A DNA stretch of 29,364 bases from Discostella pseudostelligera (GCA_036940085.1 JALLBK010000310.1:1-29364); one strand, 5' to 3'; counted from the stretch's first letter, positions 1 through 10,513 are shown. Numbers and translations are program-made. Notes: generated by a model not told the origin, from the sequence alone.

Positions 1-174
1 TAGTAATAATATGATACTGTTTGAACCAGTTCACTGTGTACACCTGAAATAGTTAACTATTTTCGAAACTATTGACTATGTCATGTAAAACCATTCATTT
101 GTACGTATGACCTTGTGAAGTTCTCATTCCAGTGAAGTAAAATCAGAAACAATTAATTGGTGTTAGTTCCAATA

Positions 175-594
175 TTAGCTTGTGTGAGGTTTCTCATTGA
201 TATGATCAGCAGGAGGGATGGCCGGAGGATGGGGGGGTCTACCACTGGTATCAACTGCAGCCAAGGAGCAACCGATATTGCGTGGAAGCGTATATTCAAT
301 TGGGGGAGGAGACAATAATGGCTGTGATTCCTCCATGGGTGGATGAAGGCGAGGGGATTGTTGAAGTCGAGGAGGCACATTATTGGTTGACTTGGAGCTG
401 CTGGTGGCAGTGGCAAGGTTGGTGGATGGAGGGGAAGCGGAGGTACTATGACTACGACTGGAGGAGGTCAGAAGGCGTCGGGGGTTCTTCCCAGCGGAGA
501 GCATATTGCCGACAAACAATAACTTGGGCATCAAAATAATGAAACTACAATGAGATGCAATAATGAAGTGCATTGTATTGGCATCGGCATTCAT
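175..594 (-). CDS. Hypothetical small Pro/Ser-rich protein (weak)
   Basis: An open frame of 139 codons that I do not recognise. The N-terminal 35 residues are hydrophobic, with short stretches such as FIIASHCSFIILMPKLLFVG, which could be a signal peptide or anchor. The rest is rich in Ser, Thr and Pro with no globular core. It begins with ATG and ends in TAG, and no splice is needed. Some support for a real gene comes from a cluster of four CACGTGG elements about 300 bp upstream of its start (891-989), since the same element precedes the Ran gene and the helicase/TIC20 pair. Against it, the overlapping + strand frame at 282-539 is also open and the composition is low-complexity. It could be chance. 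Confidence 0.3.
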   Translation of the reverse strand: MNADANTMHFIIASHCSFIILMPKLLFVGNMLSAGKNPRRLLTSSSRSHSTSASPPSTNLATATSSSKSTNNVPPRLQQSPRLHPPMEESQPLLSPPPIEYTLPRNIGCSLAAVDTSGRPPHPPAIPPADHINEKPHTS

Positions 595-1131
595 CCCACC
601 ATGTAGATACTACTTCCCGCCACCTCACTAGATTTTGTTGAACAGCGGGGAACCGGGTAAAAAATGACTAATTTAGAATGACAATTCTCTGTCCAGCTGT
701 TCGGCGGTTCCAACCTAATCCCAGCCTGACGGCCTGACGGCACGCTGTCCTCGGTCCAGCATAAGATTGAGGCCACAAGATTTTTAGGGTCATTTCGGAG
801 TCATAAGTCAAACAGTCGCCAAGTACAAATTGCACAATTTCCGGGAATTCAGCTGGCTGCTTTAGGAGTAGGAGGACGGAGGACAAATGATCTTCCACGT
901 GGCAATCTTCTCTTGACCAGCAGCACCTGACATTCCACGTGGCAGGGTGCGTAATCGCTGGATCTTCCACGTGGCAGCTCACGTGGCTGTCATGCCGACC
1001 AAAAACTGCTGGCAGATGCGATGGTCAAACAAGCAAAGGAGAACATTGAATTTGATAAGAGCACCGAAGAAGTAATGGAATATGACGGGGGAAGCAATAC
1101 TCCTTAGTAGTTCAGTGCGCCACAATTGATT
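595..1131. other. Intergenic region with G-box cluster
   Basis: This stretch separates the weak left-hand ORF from the 3' end of the helicase gene. I see no convincing coding frame. Its one clear feature is the group of CACGTGG elements between 891 and 989, listed separately. Confidence 0.5.
891..989. promoter_or_regulatory. Cluster of four G-box (CACGTG) elements
   Basis: Three near-identical copies of TTCCACGTGGCA lie at 891-905, 932-945 and 963-977, followed by a fourth CACGTGGC at 979-989. CACGTG is the core bound by bZIP and bHLH factors. The extended flanks (TTCC on the left, GCA on the right) are shared with the copies at 3971-4003 and 20323-20348, so this is more than a chance hexamer. 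Regulatory function is inferred from recurrence only. Confidence 0.55.
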
Positions 1132-3816
1132 TTAAGTCGTCTCAGAAAGTGATTCTGGCAAACAAAAACGCCACCCATCACTATTCAAAGTTTCATCGCT
1201 CGCAACGCTTTCTATCAACAATTCAGCTTTTTTTGCATCGAGATCAAACACCACCGATCCATCATTGCATGTGGACATCCTTCCTACTTTTCCAGATCCA
1301 AAACTCTTGACAACTTTTGTAACCTCGGATAGTGACAGCGGATTGATCGAATCATTCCGTACTCGTACGGTTCTAACTCTCGAATCACCCGTGAGGAGAG
1401 ATCGAGTAGGCACCACCTCTTTGAGACCCGACAAGGAAGCCATGGCAGTGGCTAATCGATGAATCAATAACGATTCGAACTCGGTCGAGCCAGAACCTTC
1501 GTTTCTAGATTGGCTCAAATCATCATTGATTTTGTCTGCGAAGTACTGCACTAGACTCTGAGATTGTCCGTCATCATGCACGTGTTCAAGTCGTTCACAT
1601 ATCTTCACAACTCTGTCATACGCAGCTTTCATAACTTCGCTCGATGATGGCAATTGTCTTGGTAGAATGTTGATTCCATGCAGCCGTTCCATCTCCTCTG
1701 CCAATTTATTCAACGTCGTTACCTCCCCCTGAGACCTGTCGTATAACAAAATGGCATCCGCAGTACGAGCACTGCCAAATCGTCCAGCACGACCGGTACG
1801 ATGAATGTATAATTCCGAATCATAGGTTGCATCCTTTCCCATTTTACGAGGTACGCAGTACTGTAGAACAAGATCCACCGCGGGTAGATCCAGACCACGA
1901 GAGGCGACATCCGTTGCTACGAGGATACGAGTTTTGCCAGCTAATTCTTCACGGAACGCACTGACTGTCCTAGAGCGAGCTTGCTGTACCATGTCCCCGT
2001 GCAGTATGTGAATGCTAATATCATTCGTCGTCGACAAACGTTCTTTCAACTCCTGAGCAACAGATTCGACCTCAGCTTTCGTTGGTACGAAGACAATGCA
2101 TCGCCGTGGTGTCATCGTAATGATGAGGTCTGATGTCAGTGTGACTCTGGATGTAGTTGATGCAGGCATCGACCAATGACGTACTGCTGCTGGTTTGGTT
2201 CGTTCCAAATTGCCTTCCATATTTGATTCAGTGTCAACCTCTATACCATCGATACTGATCTCTTCTGCATCCACGGCACCAACATCCAATTCATTACTAC
2301 CCTCCACAACTACATATCCCTCCTCTCCTACCTCCAACTCCATAACGTCAGTTACAAACTTTTCTACCCGCTTGTTTATTGTAGCAGATGCAAGAACAAG
2401 CTGGTAATCACTCACCATGCCATCGAGTAACCATTCCACTTCGGGATTATCCCCAAAATTAAGGAGTGTATCCGCTTCGTCGAGAACGATGGAGCGCAAG
2501 TCTTTCGTTGAGAGGTATTTCTCACGAATTAATTCCTTTATCCGACCAGGAGCTGTGTTATATTGTCGGGAGCGAGCGCTTATCAGGAGGGGTACGGTTG
2601 GATGATGAAACATAATGCAAAGTTGGACAACTCACTACCAACGACAATCTCCGTTTTACTCCCAAGCAAAGCCGCATGTCGGGTCATTGGAACACCGCCA
2701 TATACTGTGACCACTTGTCGTTTACTATTATTGCCACTACTACCTCCACCACCAATCATCGACGAGGGATGGAACTTATTCCATATTTTGCCCACCTGAC
2801 GTGCCAACTCACGAGATGGCTCAATAATGAGTATCAAGGGGGATGCAATGTCTATCTCACGTTTTTGTTCCGATAAACTATCATTTCCATTAGTTCGACC
2901 TCGTTTCATGTAATGTTGTCGTTGTGCGTCCTTCTTAAATTGGAGTGATCCATCGTTTTTCCATCCCAGTAGACGTGCGGCGAGGGGTAAAATGAATGCC
3001 AATGATTTGCCCGATCCTGTTGGTGAAAATAAGACAGTGTCTCGTCCTTGGGATATGAGTGGATAGGATTGTTGTTGTATTGGTAAGAGTTTTGGAGTTG
3101 GTGTGTTGGATGCAACGGGTAATGAGGAAGGTTTGCCAGAGACGTCTGCAGCAGAATTGATGGTGGATGATGTTGTGTATCGAATAAGTGTCTCTATTAA
3201 TGGTGGAGGTAATTGGCGTAGAGAATGATGGATTGATATGCCGTTTGTAGTCATGCTATTGACAGATTCCCCAACTGCATTGATATCTACACTGGGTATA
3301 CTTGGTTGTTGTGTCTGCTGATGTTGTGTTAATGATAATAATCGTTGAATCAATTCCATTTTACTACCAGTCGCCTGTCAACATTACGCATGGAAATGGA
3401 AACGAAGTGTACAATGATACATTGTGATTAGACAAAGAGACAAAAATAGGCTCCCTCTGCCATGCAAAACACACAGTATTGACACCACTAACCTTGTGGC
3501 CGATGGACCGCAGTCGTTCCTTAAGTTCTGATACTGTCATACGTCCGAGCAGCAATTCCTCCTCATTCTCATTCTCATCCCATGATATCCCTGCATCCAT
3601 CATCGTCGTCATTTCAGTTGTTGGGAGGACATTATTTGATGCAAATACCGTCGACGTAGTTTGCAATCTAGTTCGTCTGCTGGCGACAACCCTCCGTGAT
3701 GCCGACGACGATGCAAGGATTGGCGTAGACGACATCCAAGCGTGCGAGATGAGAGGAGAGGAATCTGGCAGAAGAATCCACATTATGGAGAACGCTGATA
3801 ATGATGACTTGGTCAT
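1132..3816 (-). CDS. SAP-domain DEAD-box ATP-dependent RNA helicase, probably plastid-targeted
   Basis: Three exons: 3816-3493, 3374-2636 and 2552-1132, joined by GT-AG introns of 118 and 83 bp. The sum is an exact 827 codons plus stop. Splicing the first intron creates a complete SAP motif (SELKERLRSIGHKATGSK, then MELIQRLLSL, residues about 94-123) and splicing the second restores motif Ib (VVGTPGRI). Helicase motifs follow in order: SPTGSGKS (I), PSRELARQ (Ia), GGVPM, TPGR (Ib), LDEAD (II), SAT (III), CIVFVPTKAE (IV), ATDVASRGLD (V) and HRTGRAGR (VI). A C-terminal segment of about 70 residues (from SLSEVTKVV) resembles the RNA-binding tails of plastid DEAD helicases, though I cannot name it. 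The N-terminus is a hydrophobic signal followed by SHA-W, compatible with a diatom bipartite plastid presequence with Trp at +1. An RNA-remodelling role follows from the family. Location is inference. Confidence 0.93.
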
Positions 3817-4123
3817 GATGGTATTTGTTGTATTGTCCCCTCAGAGGAAGTATTATTTGCCGTCGATGATTGTTCGAATGGTGGGTTCATGGTCGCGGGC
3901 GTCGGTCGGTGAGTGGTCGGTGTGATGGGTCCGTCTTTCCGTCGTCGATGTCTGCGTCGCAATCGCAAACGTCTTCCACGTGTCATTCGTCTTCCACGTG
4001 TAAGTGTTCCCGCCATTTTTGCCATCCACCGCCATCCAACATCCAACATCCAACATCAATTCGACGATAGACTAGAGTACTCTAATTCAATGCCGAGAAG
4101 TCGAGCACAATTTTGGTTGAATA
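3817..4123. promoter_or_regulatory. Divergent promoter between helicase and TIC20 genes
   Basis: A 307 bp spacer separates the two start codons, so both promoters must lie here or overlap the genes. Two elements GTCTTCCACGTGT occur at 3971-3983 and 3989-4001, 18 bp apart. A short direct repeat of CATCCAAC lies around 4022-4050. No gene is seen in the spacer. Confidence 0.6.
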
Positions 4124-5014
4124 ATGTTATCGACAACGGCACCAATGCGGCGTCTTCTTCTCATTACATTTATTTTGCTATCTTTATTGTCGAGTCATCA
4201 TGCTAGATCTAGATGCTCGCCTTGGTATTGTTCTGCCTTTCAGGGTGCAACAACCTCGACGACGACGACGAGGAGGGCGACGGCGAGCCAGCGACGGCGA
4301 CAACAATCCCAACCCTGGTCATCCTCCTTCTCCATCGACATTCAATCTAGAAGAATCTGCAGTACAATTCTATCCGGTAGGAAAGATACAGACAATGTTG
4401 ACGACAAAGATAAAGCGAACGACAATGACAATGATGCGAAGCGGCCAGTGAACAATCTAGACATTTTCGGACAACCAAAGGACAAGAAGAACACAACAAA
4501 GAAGAATTCATTCTTTCACAACAACGACAACGATGGTGAAATATACGGTCCTGACAAAATCAAAAGTTGCATACCCTACATCTTACCACTTATCGACGGT
4601 GATACATTTGGAAAATACATTTATGAACGTATCCCACCCCTTGGCAATCTCGATTATCTCTTCCTTCGGCCATTGGTCGAAAGTATCCAGGCCGCACCTA
4701 TATTGAGTATATTGCTCTTCACGTCCTTTGCTATTGGACCACGATTTGTCAATTTATCTCGAGATGTACGATTTAATGCCCAACAGGCGGTACTACTCGA
4801 CTTGTGCCTAATTTTGCCAATATTGCTGGGAGATACCATATCCGAGGCGGATGTGCATCTATCACGATCGATACTAGAACCAACCTCCAACTTTGTTTGG
4901 TATGCAAATGTTAGTATGGTGGTGTATTGCATTGTTTCGAATTTACGTGGGAAGAGACCGGATGGGATACCGTTTATCAGTGCTGCTGCGGATTATGCCA
5001 TTGGTCCATTTTGA
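4124..5014 (+). CDS. TIC20: TIC20-family plastid inner-envelope import subunit
   Basis: A single-exon gene of 296 residues. TIC20 proteins form part of the preprotein channel of the plastid inner envelope. The first 25 residues form a hydrophobic signal (LLLITFILLSLL), followed near residue 38 by CSAFQG, which fits the AF motif of diatom plastid presequences. A basic, Thr/Gln-rich and then Asp/Asn/Lys-rich linker runs to about residue 145. The mature part has the family's features: CIPYILPLIDG, a hydrophobic segment around PILSILLFTSFAIGP, the signature RFNAQQAVLLDLCLILP and a final helix before NLRGKRPDGIPFISAAA. Four membrane segments are expected, as in the family. The start is the first ATG of the frame and gives the signal peptide. 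Confidence 0.9.
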   Translation: MLSTTAPMRRLLLITFILLSLLSSHHARSRCSPWYCSAFQGATTSTTTTRRATASQRRRQQSQPWSSSFSIDIQSRRICSTILSGRKDTDNVDDKDKANDNDNDAKRPVNNLDIFGQPKDKKNTTKKNSFFHNNDNDGEIYGPDKIKSCIPYILPLIDGDTFGKYIYERIPPLGNLDYLFLRPLVESIQAAPILSILLFTSFAIGPRFVNLSRDVRFNAQQAVLLDLCLILPILLGDTISEADVHLSRSILEPTSNFVWYANVSMVVYCIVSNLRGKRPDGIPFISAAADYAIGPF

Positions 5015-5297
5015 GATAAATCACACACGCAACATTTTGGCATACACACACAACAAGAGTAGAGTTGGAGATTGGTAATACATCATTCAAGTGGATTGCG
5101 AAACTTGCTTTGTGTTTTCTAATGCTACCATAATGCTACATCAATTATCCCATCCTCCTTAATATCCATTGACGTTAGGGTGTTTTTCGTTCATCGTCGG
5201 TTCTTCTCATCAACCCCATAATCTCATCATTCTATGTTTCCACCACAGTATCAATCAGCACTCTTCTCTTTCCATCCACCCCCATCATCATCGTCTA

Positions 5298-6110
5298 TCA
5301 TCTACGTCCCAACCACATATCAACCATATCCTCACTCTGATCCGCCGTCCAACACGGTCCCACCACATCATTCCACCAATAACAAACCACAATCAATCCC
5401 ACGCCGACAATATGCCACAGACAATGCCACAATACAAACTCATCATACATTCCTTTGCGGGCATAATAATTGGCCCATACATTACACTTGACAGCCAATA
5501 ATGATGTGGCTGCCCATAGATATCCACAATCCTTACAGGTGGAATACAAACATGAAGTGAAGGCCATGGGCGCCAATACTCGATCGACTACGTGAGCATA
5601 CGATTCTATTCCAGTGTAGACATGATCGGACATGTAGGATGATAGGGTTACTAGGAGCAATAACACTGCAGAGTGGTGGGCACAGGCACGTATAAAGAAT
5701 GGTACCGGTAGAAGGTAGAAGAGACATGATGCTCCAATATATGGTGAGGGTTTGTGTCCCCATGATAATGAGGATGAGCGGGAGAAACGCTTTAAGAAGA
5801 AGGTGGAGGAGGCTATTCCCTTGATGGAGAAATGATGGTGTGTAGTTGTAGTGTTGTTGTTTTCGCCTACAAAGGAAGACAATGTGATGTCATCGTCGTT
5901 CATGATAGTACTAGAGGAGGAGACTGTCGTTGACACTCGTGAGAAGGAAGATTCGGAGAAGGAGTGGGCAAGTAGGTTGCTGTTGCTGCTTCCGACTGTG
6001 ACTGTGGTGGCAGTGGCAGGGGAGGACCGACGGCGAAGGACACCCACTCCATCATCGGCATCGTTGCTGTCATGATCGCAGCTTTTCGTGTTGGTGTTGG
6101 TACTTGCCAT
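5298..6110 (-). CDS. Polytopic membrane protein of unknown function, possibly CREST-like
   Basis: A single-exon gene of 270 residues that I cannot name. Residues 1-95 are a Ser/Thr/Asp/Asn-rich hydrophilic region. From about residue 120 there are roughly five or six hydrophobic segments, starting with ASCLFYLLPVPFFIRA and LLLLVTLSSYMSDHVY and ending with FVLWHCLWHIVGVGLIVVCY. Polar residues inside or beside the helices are notable: SDH, then SYAHVVDR, and a final HxxxH in WHCLWH. A Ser, Asp-His and late HxxxH arrangement resembles the CREST superfamily of membrane hydrolases (alkaline ceramidase, PAQR, Per1), but this is a pattern match only. It is divergent from the molybdenum cofactor sulfurase gene, with a 563 bp spacer. 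Confidence 0.75.
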   Translation of the reverse strand: MASTNTNTKSCDHDSNDADDGVGVLRRRSSPATATTVTVGSSNSNLLAHSFSESSFSRVSTTVSSSSTIMNDDDITLSSFVGENNNTTTTHHHFSIKGIASSTFFLKRFSRSSSLSWGHKPSPYIGASCLFYLLPVPFFIRACAHHSAVLLLLVTLSSYMSDHVYTGIESYAHVVDRVLAPMAFTSCLYSTCKDCGYLWAATSLLAVKCNVWANYYARKGMYDEFVLWHCLWHIVGVGLIVVCYWWNDVVGPCWTADQSEDMVDMWLGRR

Positions 6111-6673
6111 GCCTAAATCTCTACTGAGTCTCTCTTTACTGAGAGAATTGCTACAGATTAGGGTTCATTCTCTAGATGATGCACCATCGTCGGCATTGGC
6201 ATTGGATATGGGAGCATTGTATTGATCCGATTCGGATTGCTGCATCTGCATGCAGCTTGCTTCGTGCTTCGTGCTTCGTGCTGCCGATGCCGATGCCGAT
6301 GCCGATGCCGATGCCGGCTCGCTCGGATGTAGGCGATGACGTGTTGTCAAGCGCGCCATTTTCCACTGGAGCTTATTTTGAAGTTGGCGATGAATTTATA
6401 CGAATTCCAACGTTGCCAATAATGAGAGACCCCAATTCAAATGCGAGAGAGCCGAAAGCCCTACCGACTCCGACGTGGGACTCGTGGTGCTAATTTTAAA
6501 TTTAAATTTGAATTGAAATTTAATTCGATTCAATACGAGAAAGCCTCTACTCAAGCCCCGCCAAAACAAAATTTCCCGCCATTGACGATGCATAACGCCG
6601 GAGCGGACAACATTCACCAGAACATTGACCATGACCATGCCCAAGCTCCGTCGGCGACGACCACCAAACAACG
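6111..6673. promoter_or_regulatory. Divergent spacer with short tandem repeats
   Basis: This 563 bp stretch lies between two divergent start codons. It holds the simple repeats at 6259-6312, a TGACGT motif near 6335, and an AT-rich block of alternating AAATTT around 6495-6525, about 150 bp before the sulfurase start. The open frames here consist mostly of repeat translation (Met-Pro or Gly-Ile runs) and are not credible genes. Confidence 0.5.
6259..6312. repeat. Two adjacent microsatellites, (GCTTCGT)3 and (GCCGAT)5
   Basis: Three copies of the 7-mer GCTTCGT (6259-6279) are followed after three bases by five copies of the 6-mer GCCGAT (6283-6312). They lie in the spacer between divergent genes. 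Confidence 0.95.
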
Positions 6674-9600
6674 ATGAATTGCACCACCCCATCGCACTAT
6701 ACTCACTATGCCATTAATGATGCCTCTCATGATGTGTCATCATCATCACCACAGGCGACGACTGCGTCGGCGGCCCTCTCCACCCTCGTGATTTTGTTGA
6801 CAACAACGCTTGCAATCTTGTGGTATCGCCACCATCATGCTCATCGACGGTGGCGAGGGCGGCTAACAGAAGAAGATGAAATCCATTCTCCGCGTGCTGA
6901 AACCACAACTACATCACTGACAACATCACCACTCAAACTACCAGTAGCCTTCAAGGAAGTAGTCAACGATGCCATGACGACAATACTAGAACTCAAACTT
7001 GATTTTCTATCCAGATCCAAAGATCAGTATGGGTACACCAATTCCAAAAAAGGATACATTGACAATTGGAGAAACGATGAATTTCCATCATTGATACCTC
7101 CATCGAGAATAACGTCATTGCTGGATAGACAACGAGATGAAGTGCCATCATCATTGAAGATTGAGCATGATGATGAATTCTATCGGCGAAAAATAATGGA
7201 ACTGAACAATGTCAAATCTGATGCGGACTCAATAGACGACGATACTAAAGACACTATAGAGAAGGAAGTTTACCTCGATTACGCGGGGAGTGCTCTCCCA
7301 TCCAAATCACTCCTCCATCGAATATACATACATGAACAACAATATCAAATATTGGCCAACCCTCACTCCTACGGGGGTGGGAGGGCATCGGATCGAACCA
7401 TGAAGTTGATGCGGAAAGCGGAGGAATGTGTCTTGCGACATTTTGGTACATTGGACGAGGTGTCGGAGGACGAGAATGCAGAGAGGAGTGGTGACGTAGC
7501 AGTAGATCCAGATAGGAAGGCAGAAGAGGATGTAACAACTGCATCATCCTTCAATCCGGGATATCAAGTAGTCTTTACATCCGGTGCTACGGATTCGTTA
7601 CGACTCGTCGCTGAAAGATTTCCGTGGAGTTATGCAAAATTCACTGCCGATTGTCACTCTTCCTCCTCGTGCTCGTTGTCGTCGTCGTCGTCGTCGTCGT
7701 CGACTTCGCAGAGGTTTTGCATGACATTGATCGATGAGGGTGGCCATGTTCTGTCAAACGGTGCCATTGATAGTGCGCCATCATCATCATCGCCAACATT
7801 GCCAAACCGTGTCAAATCAATACGACTAAGTTCCATACTGTTATACCCAACCAATGTCCACACATCCGTGATCGGGATGAGACAAATTGCATTGCAGCAT
7901 GGAGGTCAATTTCATTGTGTCTCGGTGGAGGAGTTACTCGGTGCCACTGCTGACTGGTTTCAGAACTTGCTTCGAAGATCGGTGTCCTATGATGACTGGA
8001 ATGAGGTAGTAGAGGATGAGTTGCAGCAAAAGAAAGACGTTGACGAGGATCATGACGAGTGGACATCGGAGGACATACCAAACCTCTCAACCACAGTGGG
8101 GAACAACGATGCAACGGAGAACGAAGGATCAATTCCATGCAAAACAATCTGGTTGCACCATCTATTAGTCCTCCCCTTAGAATGCAACTTTGGCGGAGAT
8201 CGTTTCGATTGGAGCAACACCACCGCCATGGCACGCAAATCTTGCGTTGCTTCCCATTATTTGCATTGGTCCGACAACATGAGGCAGGAGGTAAAAGAAA
8301 GCAAAACAATGAGAATTCGCCACAAGTGGCACATCTTACTTGATACTGCCAAAGCTGCTGCTACGAGTCCAGTGCACCTTCCTACGCTGGCGCACGGCGG
8401 TGGGCCGGATTTTGCAGTAGTGTCGTTCTACAAGTTGTTCGGAACTCCCACCGGACTTGGCGCGCTGTTGATTAAGAGACAACACCGACGGAAAAGGACA
8501 AATAGTAGAATACATAGAGGGAATTGGAAAGACGAGTCGATGGACAATCCAGTGGATTCAGTAATAGGCGTGGCAGTGAGCGACATAACATCCACTCGAC
8601 AAGTAGTGATGAACAGCATGAAATTGGAGCGGGGCCTTTCTCCTCGGCATTACTTTGGTGGTGGATCTGTGGATGTAGTATTGCCAGAAGAAGATTTTGT
8701 CTCCTCGCGGAACGCCTACGTTGCTCCCTTAACTGCCAACCAAGCGATACAGGACAACGAGCTGGACGAAGACGAACATATCGATCTTGGCGTGTTGACA
8801 CATGGAACTCAAAATTTTAGAAGCATTGCTCAACTTATTCATGGCTTTCGAGAGATTGATGATTATGGTGGAATGGAGAAGGTAAGTATCCGAGACCCTC
8901 GCTATAGTCATTCATCAAATCCTCGCTCATGTAGTGTTGCTCTCTCCTCGCGCAAGATATCCATGCATTCCGCCTCTCTGGCCACTGAGCTCGTTCGTCG
9001 TTTTAAGCAGATACTTCACGTTAATGGAAAGCCTGTTGTAGAAGTGTATGGATGGAAATCTTTGAACAAATCATTTGACATGGGCCACGGTCCGACAGTT
9101 GCATTCAACATACTTGGCAGCGATGGCTCACCGGTTGGGTGCGATGAAGTGTCCAAGCTTGCTGCAATAAACTCTCCGCCCATTCAACTTAGAACGGGAT
9201 GCTTTTGCAATCCTGGCGCGTGCCAGTCCGCTATTAAACTGTCGAGTACAGACGTAATCAACAACTACTGGTTTGGTAATGTCGTTTGCGGAGACCAGAG
9301 GAGTATTGTGAATGGGATGCCCACTGGTGCAGTTCGTGCTAGTTTTGGAAAGGATAGCACTTGGGAAGACATGGATGCTTTGGTCCGGTTTGTCGCAAAG
9401 GCATTTGTCTCATGCACCGAGGAATCACATCCAAGACAGTCTCCGCCAGAGGAAGACAGTGCTCTGCATCAAACTGTTACTATGCAAATAGATTCCTTGT
9501 TCGTGTTTCCAATCAAAAGCTGTGCAGCAATGAGAGTGAACCGATGGCCGGTAGGTCAAATTGATTGTTTGACTTCCAATGTCAATGTGCGTTTCAGAAG

Positions 9601-10467
9601 TTCTCATTCGACATGCCACACTACTGCCAGATTGATCGCGTAACAGGACGATTGGCATTCGACAGAGAGTTCGCTCTTGTTGACACCTCTGGTTCAGCGA
9701 TGAGGCTTCACTCATATCCGCAGATGAGTCAAATCTACGCAAAGATCGATCTGGAAAGGAGAACATTGACCGTTACCTCGTCAAATCACGAAGATCTAGT
9801 CATAAGTTTCGACATTGCAAATAGTAGCACCATGTCACCCGAGGATATTCAAGTATGTGGCACCTTGTGTAAGGGGAACATTTGGGGAGGTTGCAAAGCA
9901 TCCACATGGTTCAGCTCTGTCCTTGGCGTGCGATGTTGGTTGGCCCGGCACCACGACGTAGAAAAGGATGCAGAATCGCCGGATGACAACAAAGGGCATG
10001 CCTACTGCAATGAAGCATCCATGCTTGTGCTTTCCCAACAATCTATCTCGATCCTTAACTCGGTTATCACAGCACAAGGGACCGGGAGGCTGGTGGAATC
10101 AAGGCATTTCCGACCGAATATCGTTTTGTCTCGCTTCGACGAAGGGATCGATTCGGGTGAGGATCGGGATGGTCACTTTCAGATGAGTACCAACCCTGAA
10201 GATACATGGCAACAAATAATAATCCGCGGAGCCGCTGATGATGTTGAGCTTAATGCAGTTGGCAAGTGTGCTCGTTGTCAAATGGTTGATATCGACCCAA
10301 GCAGTGGGATGCGAGGTAATACGCTGAGAGCGTTAGCACAATACCGTCGAGATCGAGGCAGAATCAATTTTGGCACATTTTTTACCGGAAATAGAAGTGC
10401 CCCCAAGGGAGATGTGTGGATAGAAGAAGGTAATAATGTTCATACCTCGTCATTAAACATGCAGTAG
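6674..10467 (+). CDS. MOCOS: Molybdenum cofactor sulfurase with N-terminal membrane segment
   Basis: Three exons: 6674-8881, 8957-9550 and 9631-10467, giving 1212 residues. The protein sulfurates the Mo cofactor of xanthine dehydrogenase/aldehyde oxidase-type enzymes. The N-terminal NifS-like class V aminotransferase half shows YLDYAGSALPS, NPHSYGGGRASDRT, VFTSGATDSLRLV, the likely PLP lysine in SFYKLFGTPTG (near residue 586) and the likely persulfide cysteine in RTGCFCNPGACQ (near residue 817). The C-terminal MOSC half shows SLFVFPIKSCAAMRVNRWP, GRLAFDREF, NEASMLVLSQ, RFRPNIV and GKCARCQMVDID. The second intron (80 bp) is needed to join WP to the MOSC core. The first (75 bp) is in frame and joins GGMEK to ISMHSASLA. 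Unusual features are a hydrophobic helix at about residues 34-52 (AALSTLVILLTTTLAILWY) and a poly-Ser insert. The family is normally soluble and nearer 800-900 residues. Confidence 0.95.
7679..7702 (+). repeat. Coding (TCG)8 microsatellite
   Basis: Eight perfect TCG units encode a poly-Ser run inside the aminotransferase half of the Mo cofactor sulfurase. The run falls between the SGATDSLRLV region and the next conserved block, so it probably lies in a surface loop. Confidence 0.95.
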
Positions 10468-10501
10468 ATTCATAATTGAAACAAATTTACACTGTTGCAT
10501 G

Positions 10502-10513
10502 CCCCCCCCCCCC
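10502..10513 (+). repeat. Homopolymer run C12
   Basis: Twelve consecutive C bases lie 35 bp after the stop codon of the sulfurase gene, between two convergent 3' ends. Confidence 0.95.

Noticed and set aside
3813..4059. Overlapping minus-strand frames upstream of the helicase start, rich in Arg/Thr
   Set aside because: They lie in the divergent promoter, two frames are open at once, and neither joins the helicase N-terminus better than the ATG at 3816.
6165..6493. Open frames on both strands through the (GCCGAT)n repeat
   Set aside because: They are translations of the microsatellite (Met-Pro or Ala-Ser runs). A 6-mer repeat keeps all frames open.
9555..9646. Alternative intron in the sulfurase MOSC region (donor GTCAAA, acceptor TAACAG)
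   Set aside because: It also restores frame, but the donor is poor. GTAGGT at 9551 with acceptor TGCCAG at 9630 is better and keeps a family-like spacing between WP and GRLAFDRE.
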